Shown here: one piece after another, positions 1 through 9,781 of the stretch
Layout: the number at the start of each line of letters is the position of its first letter
How positions within the stretch are numbered: the first letter of the stretch is position 1
Assembly (NCBI RefSeq): GCF_003664185.1
Contig: NZ_RCCS01000007.1
Coordinates: 186,001 to 250,000 of the forward strand
DNA length: 64,000 nt
Origin: Tenacibaculum discolor
GTDB taxonomy: Bacteria > Bacteroidota > Bacteroidia > Flavobacteriales > Flavobacteriaceae
Reading direction: 5' to 3'
Position numbers and translations under genes: made by a program
The notes under the pieces: generated by a model
The model's input: only the letters and a program-made list of their open reading frames with translations
Told to the model about the DNA's origin: nothing
The model's database searches: none

Positions 1-51
1 GGCTTTTTGGTAATGTTTTGATGAAATTGGTAAAAATAAAATTTTGTTAAT

Positions 52-1080
52 TTATCTCTTTATCCCTTGTTGATTTATCCATTGTTGATATTTCACTGCA
101 TTTCTATTATGCTGTGCTAAAGAGTTAGCAAATTCATGAAAACCAATCTTATCAACACTTGCACACATATAGTAATAATTGTGTTTTTGATGGTTTAAAA
201 CAGCATCAATAGATGAAATATCTGGCATTGCAATCAAAGTAGGAGGAAGTCCTGTGTTTTTATAAGTATTGTAAGGAGAGTCTATCACTAAATCTTTGTT
301 TAAAACCCTTTTTACAACAAAATCTTGCCCTTTAATTTCTTTAATAGCGTATATAACTGTTGGGTCAGCTTGTAAAGGCCAATTATCTTTTAATCTATTT
401 AAATACAGACCAGCAACAATAGGGCGCTCTACTTTTTTAGCTGTTTCTTTCTGAACGATAGAAGCTAGAGTAATTACTTCTTCTTTTGAAAGGTTTAGCT
501 TTTTAGCTTTGTCTAATCTAGCAGAAGTCCAAAAACGATTGTATTCGCGCAACATTTTATCACGGAAATTTTCAGCAGAAGTATTCCAATAAAACTCATA
601 GCTATTAGGGATGTACATTCCCAGTGCAGATTTTTTAGAAAACTTATTGGTAGCTAAAAAAGAAGGATCTTGCATAGCTTGTAATAAAGCAATAGAGTCT
701 GCTTCAATTTGTTCAGCAATTCTTCCTGCTAATTTTTCTAAGGTATCTTGATTATTGAATGATAAAGTAATTGGTGTTTGATTTCCACTACGTAAAAGGT
801 TAACAACATCATTCATGTTCATCCCTTTTTTTAGTAAATATTTTCCACCTTTAGGTTTGGTGAATTTTTTCTTTTCTGCAACCCAAACAAAATTTTCAGG
901 ATGTTTAACAAATTCAGTAAGTTGTTTTTTTACATCTATAAAAGAAGCATTAGACCCTATGTATATAGCCCCATCTTTAGTAACTGCTTTACCAAATATT
1001 TTTTGATAGTAGTTAAATCCAATAATTCCACCAATTAAAAAAATGGCGGCAATACCTCCTAAAATAATTTTCTTATTCAT
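52..1080 (-). CDS. mltG: Endolytic murein transglycosylase MltG (YceG-like)
   Basis: Inner-membrane lytic transglycosylase that cuts nascent peptidoglycan glycan strands and so limits their length. The 342-residue protein has one N-terminal membrane segment (about residues 5-24) and a YceG domain. The family motif ASIVQKETA is at 206-214, with E212 matching the catalytic glutamate, and LQADPTV follows at 237-243. Length fits the family. It is the last gene of a minus-strand run dapF, acetyltransferase, mltG; its ATG lies inside the end of the acetyltransferase gene (8-nt overlap), so translation is probably coupled. The first 51 bases of the window, downstream of its stop, hold nothing I recognise. 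Confidence 0.93.
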   Translation of the reverse strand: MNKKIILGGIAAIFLIGGIIGFNYYQKIFGKAVTKDGAIYIGSNASFIDVKKQLTEFVKHPENFVWVAEKKKFTKPKGGKYLLKKGMNMNDVVNLLRSGNQTPITLSFNNQDTLEKLAGRIAEQIEADSIALLQAMQDPSFLATNKFSKKSALGMYIPNSYEFYWNTSAENFRDKMLREYNRFWTSARLDKAKKLNLSKEEVITLASIVQKETAKKVERPIVAGLYLNRLKDNWPLQADPTVIYAIKEIKGQDFVVKRVLNKDLVIDSPYNTYKNTGLPPTLIAMPDISSIDAVLNHQKHNYYYMCASVDKIGFHEFANSLAQHNRNAVKYQQWINQQGIKR

Positions 1081-1597
1081 TTATTAATTGAAATAATAGT
1101 TCGTCTTTATATGTTCCGTTGTAAAAAATCCAATCTTTCTTAATTCCAATTTGCTTAAAATTTTGTTTTTCAAAAAGATGTAAGCTATTGGTGTTATCAT
1201 TAGTAATATTTGCATACAATTGATGTAAATGCAAATGTGTAAAGCAATAGTTAATTAGTAATTGTAAAGCTTCAGAGGCAAATCCCTTCTGCTGAAAGTC
1301 AGGATGGATCAAAATTCCAATACCAGCTCTTTTATGTTGTGGATTAAAATCAAACAAATCTATCATACCGACAGATTTACCAGTCGATTTTTCATCAATA
1401 ACTAATCGTAACTGTTTAGCTTCAAAAATATCTAAGTGAGCGTTTTCTAAATATTGTTTCAATAAAAATTTAGAAAATGGAGCTTGTGTATGGCTTACTT
1501 CCCAAAAAGACTCATTGTTTTCAATTTGAAATAAAAACTCTAAGTCTTCAGGTTCTAAAGCTCTTAACTTGATATGTGTTCCAATTAACGTATGCAC
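1073..1597 (-). CDS. GNAT family acetyltransferase (RimJ/RimL type)
   Basis: Probable acetyl-CoA dependent N-acetyltransferase of 174 residues. The opening (IKLRALEPEDLEFLFQIEN) is typical of the RimJ/RimL/SpeG branch, and the acetyl-CoA loop is visible as HPDFQQKGFASEAL around residues 96-110. The substrate cannot be told from sequence. The start codon is GTG, overlapping the dapF stop by one base (TAGTG), and the 3' end overlaps mltG by 8 nt, so the three genes form one tightly packed operon. Nothing links its function to DapF or MltG beyond this position. Confidence 0.85.
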   Translation of the reverse strand: MHTLIGTHIKLRALEPEDLEFLFQIENNESFWEVSHTQAPFSKFLLKQYLENAHLDIFEAKQLRLVIDEKSTGKSVGMIDLFDFNPQHKRAGIGILIHPDFQQKGFASEALQLLINYCFTHLHLHQLYANITNDNTNSLHLFEKQNFKQIGIKKDWIFYNGTYKDELLFQLINE

Positions 1598-2373
1598 TAA
1601 ATATTTATTTTACCTTTAAATACAAAAGTAGCTGGTCCTTTTAAAAAGACCTCAGAATAGATTCCGTTTTGTTCACTAAAAGAAACTTCTAATTCTCCTC
1701 CCTCAACAGGTAAAATAATAGAAGAACTATTTGTTTTTTTTGTTGCATGCATGGCTATGGCAACGGCAGTAACACCGGTACCACAAGCTAAAGTTTCATC
1801 TTCAACTCCTCGTTCGTAGGTACGTACTTTAAAAGTGTTGTTAGCTATTTGTTCTACAAAGTTAACATTACTCCCTTCAGTACCATAAATCTCATTCCTA
1901 ATTTCTTTTCCGTTTGAAAAGACATCATAATTTGCAAGATCGTTTACCAACTGAACATGGTGTGGAGATCCTGTGTTGGTAAAGACGTATTTGTCAAAAA
2001 TATTCACCTTGTCAACATCAATCATTTGTAAAGAAACAAGGTTGTTAGAAATAGAGGCATGATGTAATCCATCAATAGCAATAAAAGTAGTTTCGGTTTC
2101 GAAAAGTCCAAGTTTATGAGCAAAAGCTACAATACAACGACCTCCGTTACCGCACATAGTACTTTCATTACCATCAGAGTTATAATATACCATCTTAAAA
2201 TCGGTAGTATTATCTTCTTCAAGTAGGATAAGACCATCAGCTCCAATACCGAAATGTCTATCACATAATTTTGCAATTATGTCAGTTTTATTTTTTGGAA
2301 AGGTTTTTGAACGATTATCGATCATGATAAAATCGTTACCAGTTCCTTGGTATTTGTAAAATTCTAAATCCAT
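1597..2373 (-). CDS. dapF: Diaminopimelate epimerase
   Basis: Cytoplasmic PLP-independent racemase that converts LL- to meso-diaminopimelate, for lysine and peptidoglycan. Both catalytic cysteines are present: C74 in STMCGNGGRC and C197 in ETLACGTG (numbering from MDLEFYKYQG). Length is 258, normal for the family. A TTG twelve bases upstream also opens the frame, but it lies inside the -7 promoter element at 2383-2390, so the ATG at 2373 is the start. First gene of the operon with the acetyltransferase and mltG; divergent from htrA. dapA and dapB are elsewhere in this window, so the pathway genes are scattered. Confidence 0.96.
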   Translation of the reverse strand: MDLEFYKYQGTGNDFIMIDNRSKTFPKNKTDIIAKLCDRHFGIGADGLILLEEDNTTDFKMVYYNSDGNESTMCGNGGRCIVAFAHKLGLFETETTFIAIDGLHHASISNNLVSLQMIDVDKVNIFDKYVFTNTGSPHHVQLVNDLANYDVFSNGKEIRNEIYGTEGSNVNFVEQIANNTFKVRTYERGVEDETLACGTGVTAVAIAMHATKKTNSSSIILPVEGGELEVSFSEQNGIYSEVFLKGPATFVFKGKINI

Positions 2374-2382
2374 AATAATGGA

Positions 2383-2390
2383 CAAAGATA
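2383..2390 (-). promoter_or_regulatory. Bacteroidota -7 promoter element for dapF
   Basis: The minus strand reads TATCTTTG, an exact match to TAnnTTTG, nine bases before the dapF ATG. It implies a very short leader of about five bases. I see no clear -33 TTG. Confidence 0.55.
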
Positions 2391-2479
2391 CATATTTTAT
2401 GAAGGAAAGAGGACTGTTAAATAGCGGTTAAAATCAGTTAAATAGAAGTTAAACACATTTACTTGAAATGTTAAAATTG

Positions 2480-2487
2480 TATATTTG
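2480..2487 (+). promoter_or_regulatory. Bacteroidota -7 promoter element for htrA
   Basis: TATATTTG matches TAnnTTTG exactly. The expected transcript would start near 2492, after the first in-frame ATG (2468), which supports the ATG at 2510 as the real htrA start. The -33 element is not clear. Confidence 0.55.
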
Positions 2488-2509
2488 GAGTATAAAATTT
2501 TGTAAGCAT

Positions 2510-3877
2510 ATGAAGAAAATTATTGGAACTTTAGGAATTGCGATTTTAGGAGGCGCAATAGCACTTGCAGGATATAAAACATTGATAGAAGAACCGCAAG
2601 TGATTGTAGAAAAATCGGTAGAACCAACAATGCAAACTGTAAAGGCAAGTTACATGCCAACAGTAATAAACTCAACATCAACACCAACCGACTTTACAGA
2701 AGCAGCTGATAAAACAGTACATGCGGTGGTGCATGTTAAAAACACCTCAATAAGAACACAACAAAACCCGTTAGCAGAATTATTTTATGGTAGAGGAAGT
2801 GGAACGAGAAAGTACCAACAAGTAGGTACAGGAAGCGGCGTAATTATTTCTCCTGACGGGTATATTGTAACCAACAATCATGTAATTGAAGGAGCAAGCG
2901 ATATTGAAATTACGTTAAATAATCAGAAAAAGTTAAAGGCAACTTTAATTGGAGCAGATAAAAGTAACGATATAGCTTTATTGAAAGTAGAAGCTGATTT
3001 TGAATTGCCTAATTTACCTTTTGGAAACTCTGATAATATTAAAGTAGGAGAATGGGTCTTAGCGGTAGGGAATCCTTATAATTTAACATCTACTGTTACT
3101 GCAGGTATTGTAAGTGCAAAAGGACGTGATTTGGATGGAAACACCAATATAGACTCGTTTATTCAGACAGATGCAGCTGTAAATCCAGGGAATAGTGGAG
3201 GTGCGTTGGTAAACACACGAGGTGAGTTAATAGGAATTAATACAGCTATTTCATCAAGAACTGGTTCTTTTATAGGATATTCGTTTGCAGTGCCGTCAAA
3301 CATAGCTAAAAAAGTAGTAGATGATTTGTTAGAGTTTGGGACAGTACAAGAAGCTTTAATCGGTATAAATTATGATAATACGGAAAATGGAGTAGAGGTA
3401 ACTGCATTAACAGAGAATGGTGGAGCGAAAAAAGCAGGAATAAAAGAAGGAGATATTATTAGTAAAATTAATAATGTTAAAATTTCTAAGTTTTCTGATT
3501 TGAAAGGGCAATTAACGGCTAGGAGACCAGGTGATAAGGTTGTTGTAACAGTTTTGAGGGATGGAGATGAGTTAGAAAAACTAGTGGTTTTAAGTAAGAA
3601 AAATTTTGTTGCTGTCAGAAGTTTAGGGCTTGTCATTAAAGATTTGTCAAAAAATGATTTAAAGAAGAATAACCTAAAATCGGGAGCAAAGATTATAGAA
3701 AATGTTAACCCTTTTTTAAAACGGTTAGGTGTTGATAAAGGGTTTATAATAACTAGAATAAATGAATTTGAAATTAATGATGCAAAAGATGCTAAAAGTA
3801 AACTTCTAGAAAATAGTTCTTTAATTTTAGAAGGAATAAACTCAAAAGGAGAAAAAGTTAGATACGGTTTAAAGTAA
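2510..3877 (+). CDS. Periplasmic serine protease, HtrA/DegP/DegQ family
   Basis: Envelope quality-control protease and chaperone of 455 residues. It has an N-terminal signal anchor (residues about 4-21), a trypsin-like domain with the triad H124 (TNNHVIEG), D154 (KSNDIALLKV) and S229 (NPGNSGGAL), a first PDZ domain at about 265-350 and a degenerate second PDZ-like domain to the end. An upstream in-frame ATG at 2468 would add 14 residues ahead of the signal peptide and lies 5' of the predicted promoter, so I reject it. The last 20 codons are repeated in degenerate form at 4201-4263, beyond the next gene (see findings). Promoter element at 2480-2487; no hairpin terminator directly follows the stop. 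Confidence 0.93.
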   Translation: MKKIIGTLGIAILGGAIALAGYKTLIEEPQVIVEKSVEPTMQTVKASYMPTVINSTSTPTDFTEAADKTVHAVVHVKNTSIRTQQNPLAELFYGRGSGTRKYQQVGTGSGVIISPDGYIVTNNHVIEGASDIEITLNNQKKLKATLIGADKSNDIALLKVEADFELPNLPFGNSDNIKVGEWVLAVGNPYNLTSTVTAGIVSAKGRDLDGNTNIDSFIQTDAAVNPGNSGGALVNTRGELIGINTAISSRTGSFIGYSFAVPSNIAKKVVDDLLEFGTVQEALIGINYDNTENGVEVTALTENGGAKKAGIKEGDIISKINNVKISKFSDLKGQLTARRPGDKVVVTVLRDGDELEKLVVLSKKNFVAVRSLGLVIKDLSKNDLKKNNLKSGAKIIENVNPFLKRLGVDKGFIITRINEFEINDAKDAKSKLLENSSLILEGINSKGEKVRYGLK

Positions 3878-3926
3878 AATATTTTACTTATTATTGTGAC
3901 TAGTATTAATATAAAATTTAAATATT

Positions 3927-4154
3927 ATGAAATTTTTAAAAAATTCAAATGTAAAAGTATTATCAAACCTAGAACAAAAAGAAATAAATGGAGGAGGAGA
4001 TGGTTGTAGGCAAGTATCTTCATTGAGTGGAATGGGTTGTACGACAGTGTCCTATGATTGCTATAGTGATAATGGATGGAAATATAGAAGTTATACTGAA
4101 GGTTCATGTGGTGGTGGACGTATGGAGGTTGTAAGTGATTCATATTATGTGTGA
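3927..4154 (+). CDS. Small double-glycine-leader Cys-rich peptide (bacteriocin/RiPP-like precursor)
   Basis: 75-residue peptide. The N-terminus MKFLKNSNVKVLSNLEQKEI followed by NGGG resembles the double-glycine leader (LxxLEQKEINGG type) of Bacteroidota bacteriocin-like and RiPP precursors that are cut and exported by C39-peptidase ABC transporters. The mature part starts about residue 24-25 and contains four cysteines (C27, C38, C45, C61), a DNGWKY stretch and a C-terminal RMEVVSDS. It is Ser/Gly/Tyr rich and has no membrane segment. No peptidase, transporter or modifying enzyme adjoins it. It sits between htrA and a duplicated htrA 3' end, and its own hairpin terminator follows at 4181-4210. 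Function unknown. A second peptide of the same design is at 13390-13566. Confidence 0.72.
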   Translation: MKFLKNSNVKVLSNLEQKEINGGGDGCRQVSSLSGMGCTTVSYDCYSDNGWKYRSYTEGSCGGGRMEVVSDSYYV

Positions 4155-4180
4155 TAAAAACTTATCTATAAATAATAAAG

Positions 4181-4210
4181 AGAACTAGGTTTAAAAACCT
4201 AGTTCTTTAA
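4181..4210 (+). terminator. Rho-independent terminator after the peptide gene
   Basis: A perfect 12-bp stem (AGAACTAGGTTT at 4181-4192, its complement at 4195-4206, loop AA) is followed by TTTAATTTT. The right arm overlaps the first six bases of the duplicated htrA tail, so the hairpin spans the junction. Confidence 0.8.
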
Positions 4211-4263
4211 TTTTAAAAGAAATAAAATTAAAAGGGAAGAATGTTAGGTATGGTCTAAAATAA
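4201..4263 (+). pseudogene. Degenerate duplicate of the htrA 3' end (20 codons plus stop)
   Basis: These 63 bases align without gaps to the last 63 bases of htrA (3815-3877): 51 of 63 identical, the first 15 identical without a break. In the same frame they encode SSLILKEIKLKGKNVRYGLK and a stop, against SSLILEGINSKGEKVRYGLK in htrA, 14 of 20 residues. The frame upstream is closed by stops, so it cannot be expressed as protein. The stop TAA (4261-4263) is the first base triplet of the strong hairpin that follows. I infer that this is the former end of htrA (or of a homologue), left behind when the segment with the present tail and the peptide gene was gained. Confidence 0.8.
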
Positions 4264-4308
4264 AAACATAAAAAAAGCTGCTTAAAAGCAGCTTTTTTTA
4301 TGTTTTTA
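4261..4308. terminator. Very strong bidirectional hairpin terminator
   Basis: Perfect 23-bp inverted repeat (4261-4283 with 4286-4308, loop AA) with GCTGCTT at the core and A/T tracts on both flanks. It begins on the stop codon of the htrA-tail relic, as expected if it was the original htrA terminator. It insulates the GAPDH gene from upstream reading. Confidence 0.9.
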
Positions 4309-4334
4309 TTTTAAGATTAATAGAAGGAAATACC

Positions 4335-4342
4335 TATTTTTG
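4335..4342 (+). promoter_or_regulatory. Bacteroidota -7 promoter element for GAPDH
   Basis: TATTTTTG matches TAnnTTTG, 33 bases before the ATG at 4376, giving a leader of about 28 bases. The -33 region has TTA at 4311-4313 with a 21-base gap, a weak match. Confidence 0.5.
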
Positions 4343-4375
4343 CACAAATTTTTTAATTTTAGTTAACACACAACT

Positions 4376-5818
4376 ATGTCAACAATAACAAATTACGAAA
4401 AAGAAGTAGTAAATCAAGCGCAAGTTCGAAGAGCTACGGTTGAGTTTATTAATATCGTTAACGATTTATGGTACGATAAATCTATCGAGTTAGTATTATT
4501 TAGAAATCCATTAGTAGATAAAAGAGCTAGTGAGGTTTTAAACTTAATCGATTACGCTAAAGAGTTTGTAGCGAAGCCAATAACAATAGAAGATGCTTTA
4601 GAAATAGCTAAAGCAATTCAATCGATTGATTTACCACCATCAAAATTAGATATTGGTAAATTAGCTTACGAATTTCACTTACAAGACGATGCATCAGCAG
4701 ACAAGGTAGCTTTTGTAAAAGAGCAATTAAAAGATGCAACTGAAGCAGAAAACATTCAACCAAAAGATGTAGTATTATACGGTTTTGGACGTATTGGTCG
4801 TTTACTAGCTCGTGAGTTGAGTAGTAAGATGGGTAAAGGTTCTCAATTAAGATTAAGAGCAGTAGTTACTCGTGGTAAAATAGATCAAACAGTATTAGAA
4901 AAAAGAGCTTCTTTATTAAGTGTAGACTCTGTTCACGGAGATTTCTTGGGAACAGTTCAAGTAGATGCTGATAATAATGCATTAATCATTAACGGTACAA
5001 CTGTTCACATGATTTCTGCAGCACAACCTGAAGATATTGACTATACGCAATATGGAATTAACGATGCGTTAATTATTGATAACACAGGAGCTTTTAGAGA
5101 TGAAGAAGCATTAAGCCGTCACTTAAAAGCAAAAGGAGCAAGTAAAGTATTATTAACAGCTCCAGGAGCAGGTGTTCCTAACATTGTACACGGAGTAAAT
5201 CATGAAGAAAATAATCCTGATAATATAGATATTTTCTCAGCAGCTTCATGTACAACTAATGCTATTACACCAGTATTAAGTGTGTTAGAAGATAACTTCG
5301 GAATTAAAAAAGGACACTTAGAAACAATTCATGCATATACAAACGATCAAAATTTAGTTGATAATATGCATAAGAAATACCGCAGAGGTAGAGCAGCTGC
5401 TTTAAATATGGTAATTACCGAAACAGGAGCAGGTAAAGCAGTAGCAAAAGCATTGCCAGCATTAGCAGGTAAGTTAACTTCAAGTGCTATTCGTGTACCA
5501 GTACCTAACGGATCATTAGCTATCTTAAACTTACAATTAAAAACTCCGGCAACAGTTGAATCTGTTAACGCTATTATGAAGCAATATGCGTTAGAAGGAG
5601 ATTTAGTAGAGCAAATTCAATACTCATTAAGTAATGAATTAGTGTCTTCTGATATTGTAGGAACAACAGCTCCTTCTATTTTTGATAGTAAAGCAACTAT
5701 TGCAGATGGAGATACTATTGTAATCTACGTATGGTATGATAACGAGTATGGTTACTCACACCAAGTAATGCGTTTAGCAAAGCATATTGCTAAAGTACGT
5801 CGTTATACTTATTATTAA
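4376..5818 (+). CDS. gap: Glyceraldehyde-3-phosphate dehydrogenase, long form
   Basis: Phosphorylating GAPDH converting glyceraldehyde-3-phosphate to 1,3-bisphosphoglycerate with NAD(P). The catalytic domains are normal: nucleotide-binding GFGRIGR at 136-142, catalytic C292 in SAASCTTNAITP and H319 in LETIHAYTND. What differs is an N-terminal extension of about 130 residues before the Rossmann fold, giving 480 residues against about 335 for the standard enzyme. This long form is known from Bacteroidota and some other bacteria; the extension's function is not evident from sequence. Monocistronic: own promoter (4335-4342) and a strong terminator right after. Whether it is glycolytic or gluconeogenic cannot be told here. 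Confidence 0.93.
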   Translation: MSTITNYEKEVVNQAQVRRATVEFINIVNDLWYDKSIELVLFRNPLVDKRASEVLNLIDYAKEFVAKPITIEDALEIAKAIQSIDLPPSKLDIGKLAYEFHLQDDASADKVAFVKEQLKDATEAENIQPKDVVLYGFGRIGRLLARELSSKMGKGSQLRLRAVVTRGKIDQTVLEKRASLLSVDSVHGDFLGTVQVDADNNALIINGTTVHMISAAQPEDIDYTQYGINDALIIDNTGAFRDEEALSRHLKAKGASKVLLTAPGAGVPNIVHGVNHEENNPDNIDIFSAASCTTNAITPVLSVLEDNFGIKKGHLETIHAYTNDQNLVDNMHKKYRRGRAAALNMVITETGAGKAVAKALPALAGKLTSSAIRVPVPNGSLAILNLQLKTPATVESVNAIMKQYALEGDLVEQIQYSLSNELVSSDIVGTTAPSIFDSKATIADGDTIVIYVWYDNEYGYSHQVMRLAKHIAKVRRYTYY

Positions 5819-5837
5819 AATAAAGTTAAAAACAGAT

Positions 5838-5874
5838 AAAAAAAGCCGAAGCATTGATTTGCTTCGGCTTTTTT
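5838..5874 (+). terminator. Rho-independent terminator of the GAPDH gene
   Basis: Stem GCCGAAGC (5845-5852) with GCTTCGGC (5861-5868), 8-base loop, flanked by an A run before and six T after. Confidence 0.93.
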
Positions 5875-5884
5875 GTTATATTTG
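5854..5884 (+). promoter_or_regulatory. Bacteroidota promoter overlapping the GAPDH terminator
   Basis: TTG at 5854-5856, 20-base spacer, TATATTTG at 5877-5884. Both elements fit the Bacteroidota consensus. The -33 part lies in the loop of the preceding terminator. Transcript would start near 5890 and drive the gene at 5917. Confidence 0.6.
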
Positions 5885-5916
5885 ACTAAGAGTAACCCCT
5901 TAAATATGTCCCCTCA

Positions 5917-6279
5917 ATGAAAAAGGTAATAATATTACTGTTCCTACTACTTGGCATTACTTCGCTAAGTTATTCTCAAGAATTAAAAACACTAGTTTCT
6001 GGAAAATGGTTTGTAGATTCAATGAAAATTGGAAATGAAAAATTTGAGTTCTTAGATGGAAAGAACTGGCTAGAGTTAAGTTCTGATGGAAAATATCAGG
6101 TTATGATGAGTAATAAAGAAGAAAGAGGAACATGGAAGTTAATTACAGATACAAATGAGCTAGAGTTTGACAATGAAAGCTTTGAAGAAAATTTAAAAAT
6201 TGAAAAAATTAGCGAAACAATGTTATTAGTTTCAGCAAGAAATAAAGAAACCATCTATACTATGTGGTTAAAAAAATAA
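5917..6279 (+). CDS. Secreted lipocalin-like small protein
   Basis: 120-residue protein with a clear signal peptide (MKKVIILLFLLLGITSLSYS, cleavage before QEL). The remainder is short alternating beta-type sequence opening with LVSGKWFVDSMKIG and containing LELSSDGKYQVMM and GTWKLITD, the pattern seen in lipocalin-like domains of Bacteroidota: a Gly-x-Trp near the start and predicted strands. No lipobox, so probably periplasmic. Own promoter and terminator, hence monocistronic. Ligand and role unknown; the lipocalin assignment rests on pattern only. Confidence 0.65.
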   Translation: MKKVIILLFLLLGITSLSYSQELKTLVSGKWFVDSMKIGNEKFEFLDGKNWLELSSDGKYQVMMSNKEERGTWKLITDTNELEFDNESFEENLKIEKISETMLLVSARNKETIYTMWLKK

Positions 6280-6307
6280 ACTATCATACATAGTTTGTTT
6301 TTTAACG

Positions 6308-6336
6308 ACCGAGGTAAGGGATTGCCTCGGTTTTTT
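6308..6336 (+). terminator. Rho-independent terminator
   Basis: ACCGAGG (6308-6314) pairs with CCTCGGT (6325-6331), 10-base loop, followed by a T run. Ends the lipocalin-like gene. Confidence 0.85.
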
Positions 6337-6410
6337 ATTTAAGTAGATCCTATTTTACTTATACTACTCATAAATCTTTTCCTTAAATTAGCGTCAAAAA
6401 ATAAGATTAA

Positions 6411-8976
<2,566 letters not shown>

Positions 8977-9045
8977 TTTTTAAATAGTAGATAAAATTTC
9001 ATCGTTACGAGTATAACGAAGTGATTTCAAAATTAAAAGGAAAAC

Positions 9046-9702
9046 ATGACCAAACAAACTAAAATAACCGTAGCATCTATTGTATTTCTAGTGGTTGCTA
9101 TTATCGATGTGTATGCAGTAATTACACAAAATAAAACAATAGAAATGATTTTTAAACCGTTATTAATGACATCACTAGCAGTAGTGTATTTGGTATCGGT
9201 TAAAAAGCCAAATTTTTGGCTGCTGTCAGCTTTGTTTTTTTCATTTTGGGGCGATGTTTTCCTATTAGATAAAGCAAACTTTTTTGTGTTTGGTTTAGCA
9301 TCGTTCTTAGTGGCACATGTGGTATATATTAAAATAACTACGAGCTTTTTGTATAAAGATTCAGCAGTTAGAATATTGACTTCGGCCATTCCTTTTGTAT
9401 TGTTATTTGTGGGGCTCTTAGGTTTAATTTATCCTAACTTAGGAGACATGTTGCTGCCTGTAATTGTATACGGGGTTGCTATTTCAACTTTTGGTACGGC
9501 TGCATTACTAAACTATCGTCAGCAAAAAACAACAGCAAATACTTGGTTGTTATTAGGGGCTATTTTGTTTATAGCTTCAGATAGTCTTATAGCATTGAAT
9601 AATTTTTACATGCCCAAACCATTATTTAATATTGCTATTATAGTATTGTATATTGTTTCTCAATATTTAATAGTTAAGGCAATTATAGCCAAGGAAAAAT
9701 AA
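9046..9702 (+). CDS. YhhN/TMEM86-family lysoplasmalogenase-like membrane protein
   Basis: 218-residue polytopic membrane protein with about eight hydrophobic segments. It carries the family's short polar signature FWGDVFLLDK between helices and a second acidic position in the later ASDSLIALN stretch. Members of the YhhN/TMEM86 family hydrolyse the vinyl ether bond of lysoplasmalogens or related ether lipids; bacterial members are largely untested. A weak AAAAGG lies just upstream of the ATG. It stands alone between ligA and a GyrI-like gene. Confidence 0.82.
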   Translation: MTKQTKITVASIVFLVVAIIDVYAVITQNKTIEMIFKPLLMTSLAVVYLVSVKKPNFWLLSALFFSFWGDVFLLDKANFFVFGLASFLVAHVVYIKITTSFLYKDSAVRILTSAIPFVLLFVGLLGLIYPNLGDMLLPVIVYGVAISTFGTAALLNYRQQKTTANTWLLLGAILFIASDSLIALNNFYMPKPLFNIAIIVLYIVSQYLIVKAIIAKEK

Positions 9703-9752
9703 TTTTTAAAGAAAATACATTGCTCCTGACATAGGGTTGACATAATGGACTT

Positions 9753-9760
9753 TATTTTTG
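9753..9760 (+). promoter_or_regulatory. Bacteroidota -7 promoter element
   Basis: TATTTTTG, an exact TAnnTTTG match 21 bases before the ATG at 9782. The nearest TTG (9737-9739) is only 13 bases away, short for a -33 element. Confidence 0.45.
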
Positions 9761-9781
9761 TGTAAAACTTAAAAATAAAAG

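Noticed and set aside
1-51. Possible partial gene at the left edge
   Set aside because: Short AT-rich stretch after the mltG stop with no frame that I can assign.
2468-2509. Upstream ATG that would lengthen HtrA by 14 residues
   Set aside because: It precedes the predicted promoter and would place extra residues before a good signal anchor.
3925-4143. 72-codon frame antisense to the first peptide gene
   Set aside because: His and Tyr rich without any pattern; the plus-strand frame has a leader motif, terminator and a paralogue.
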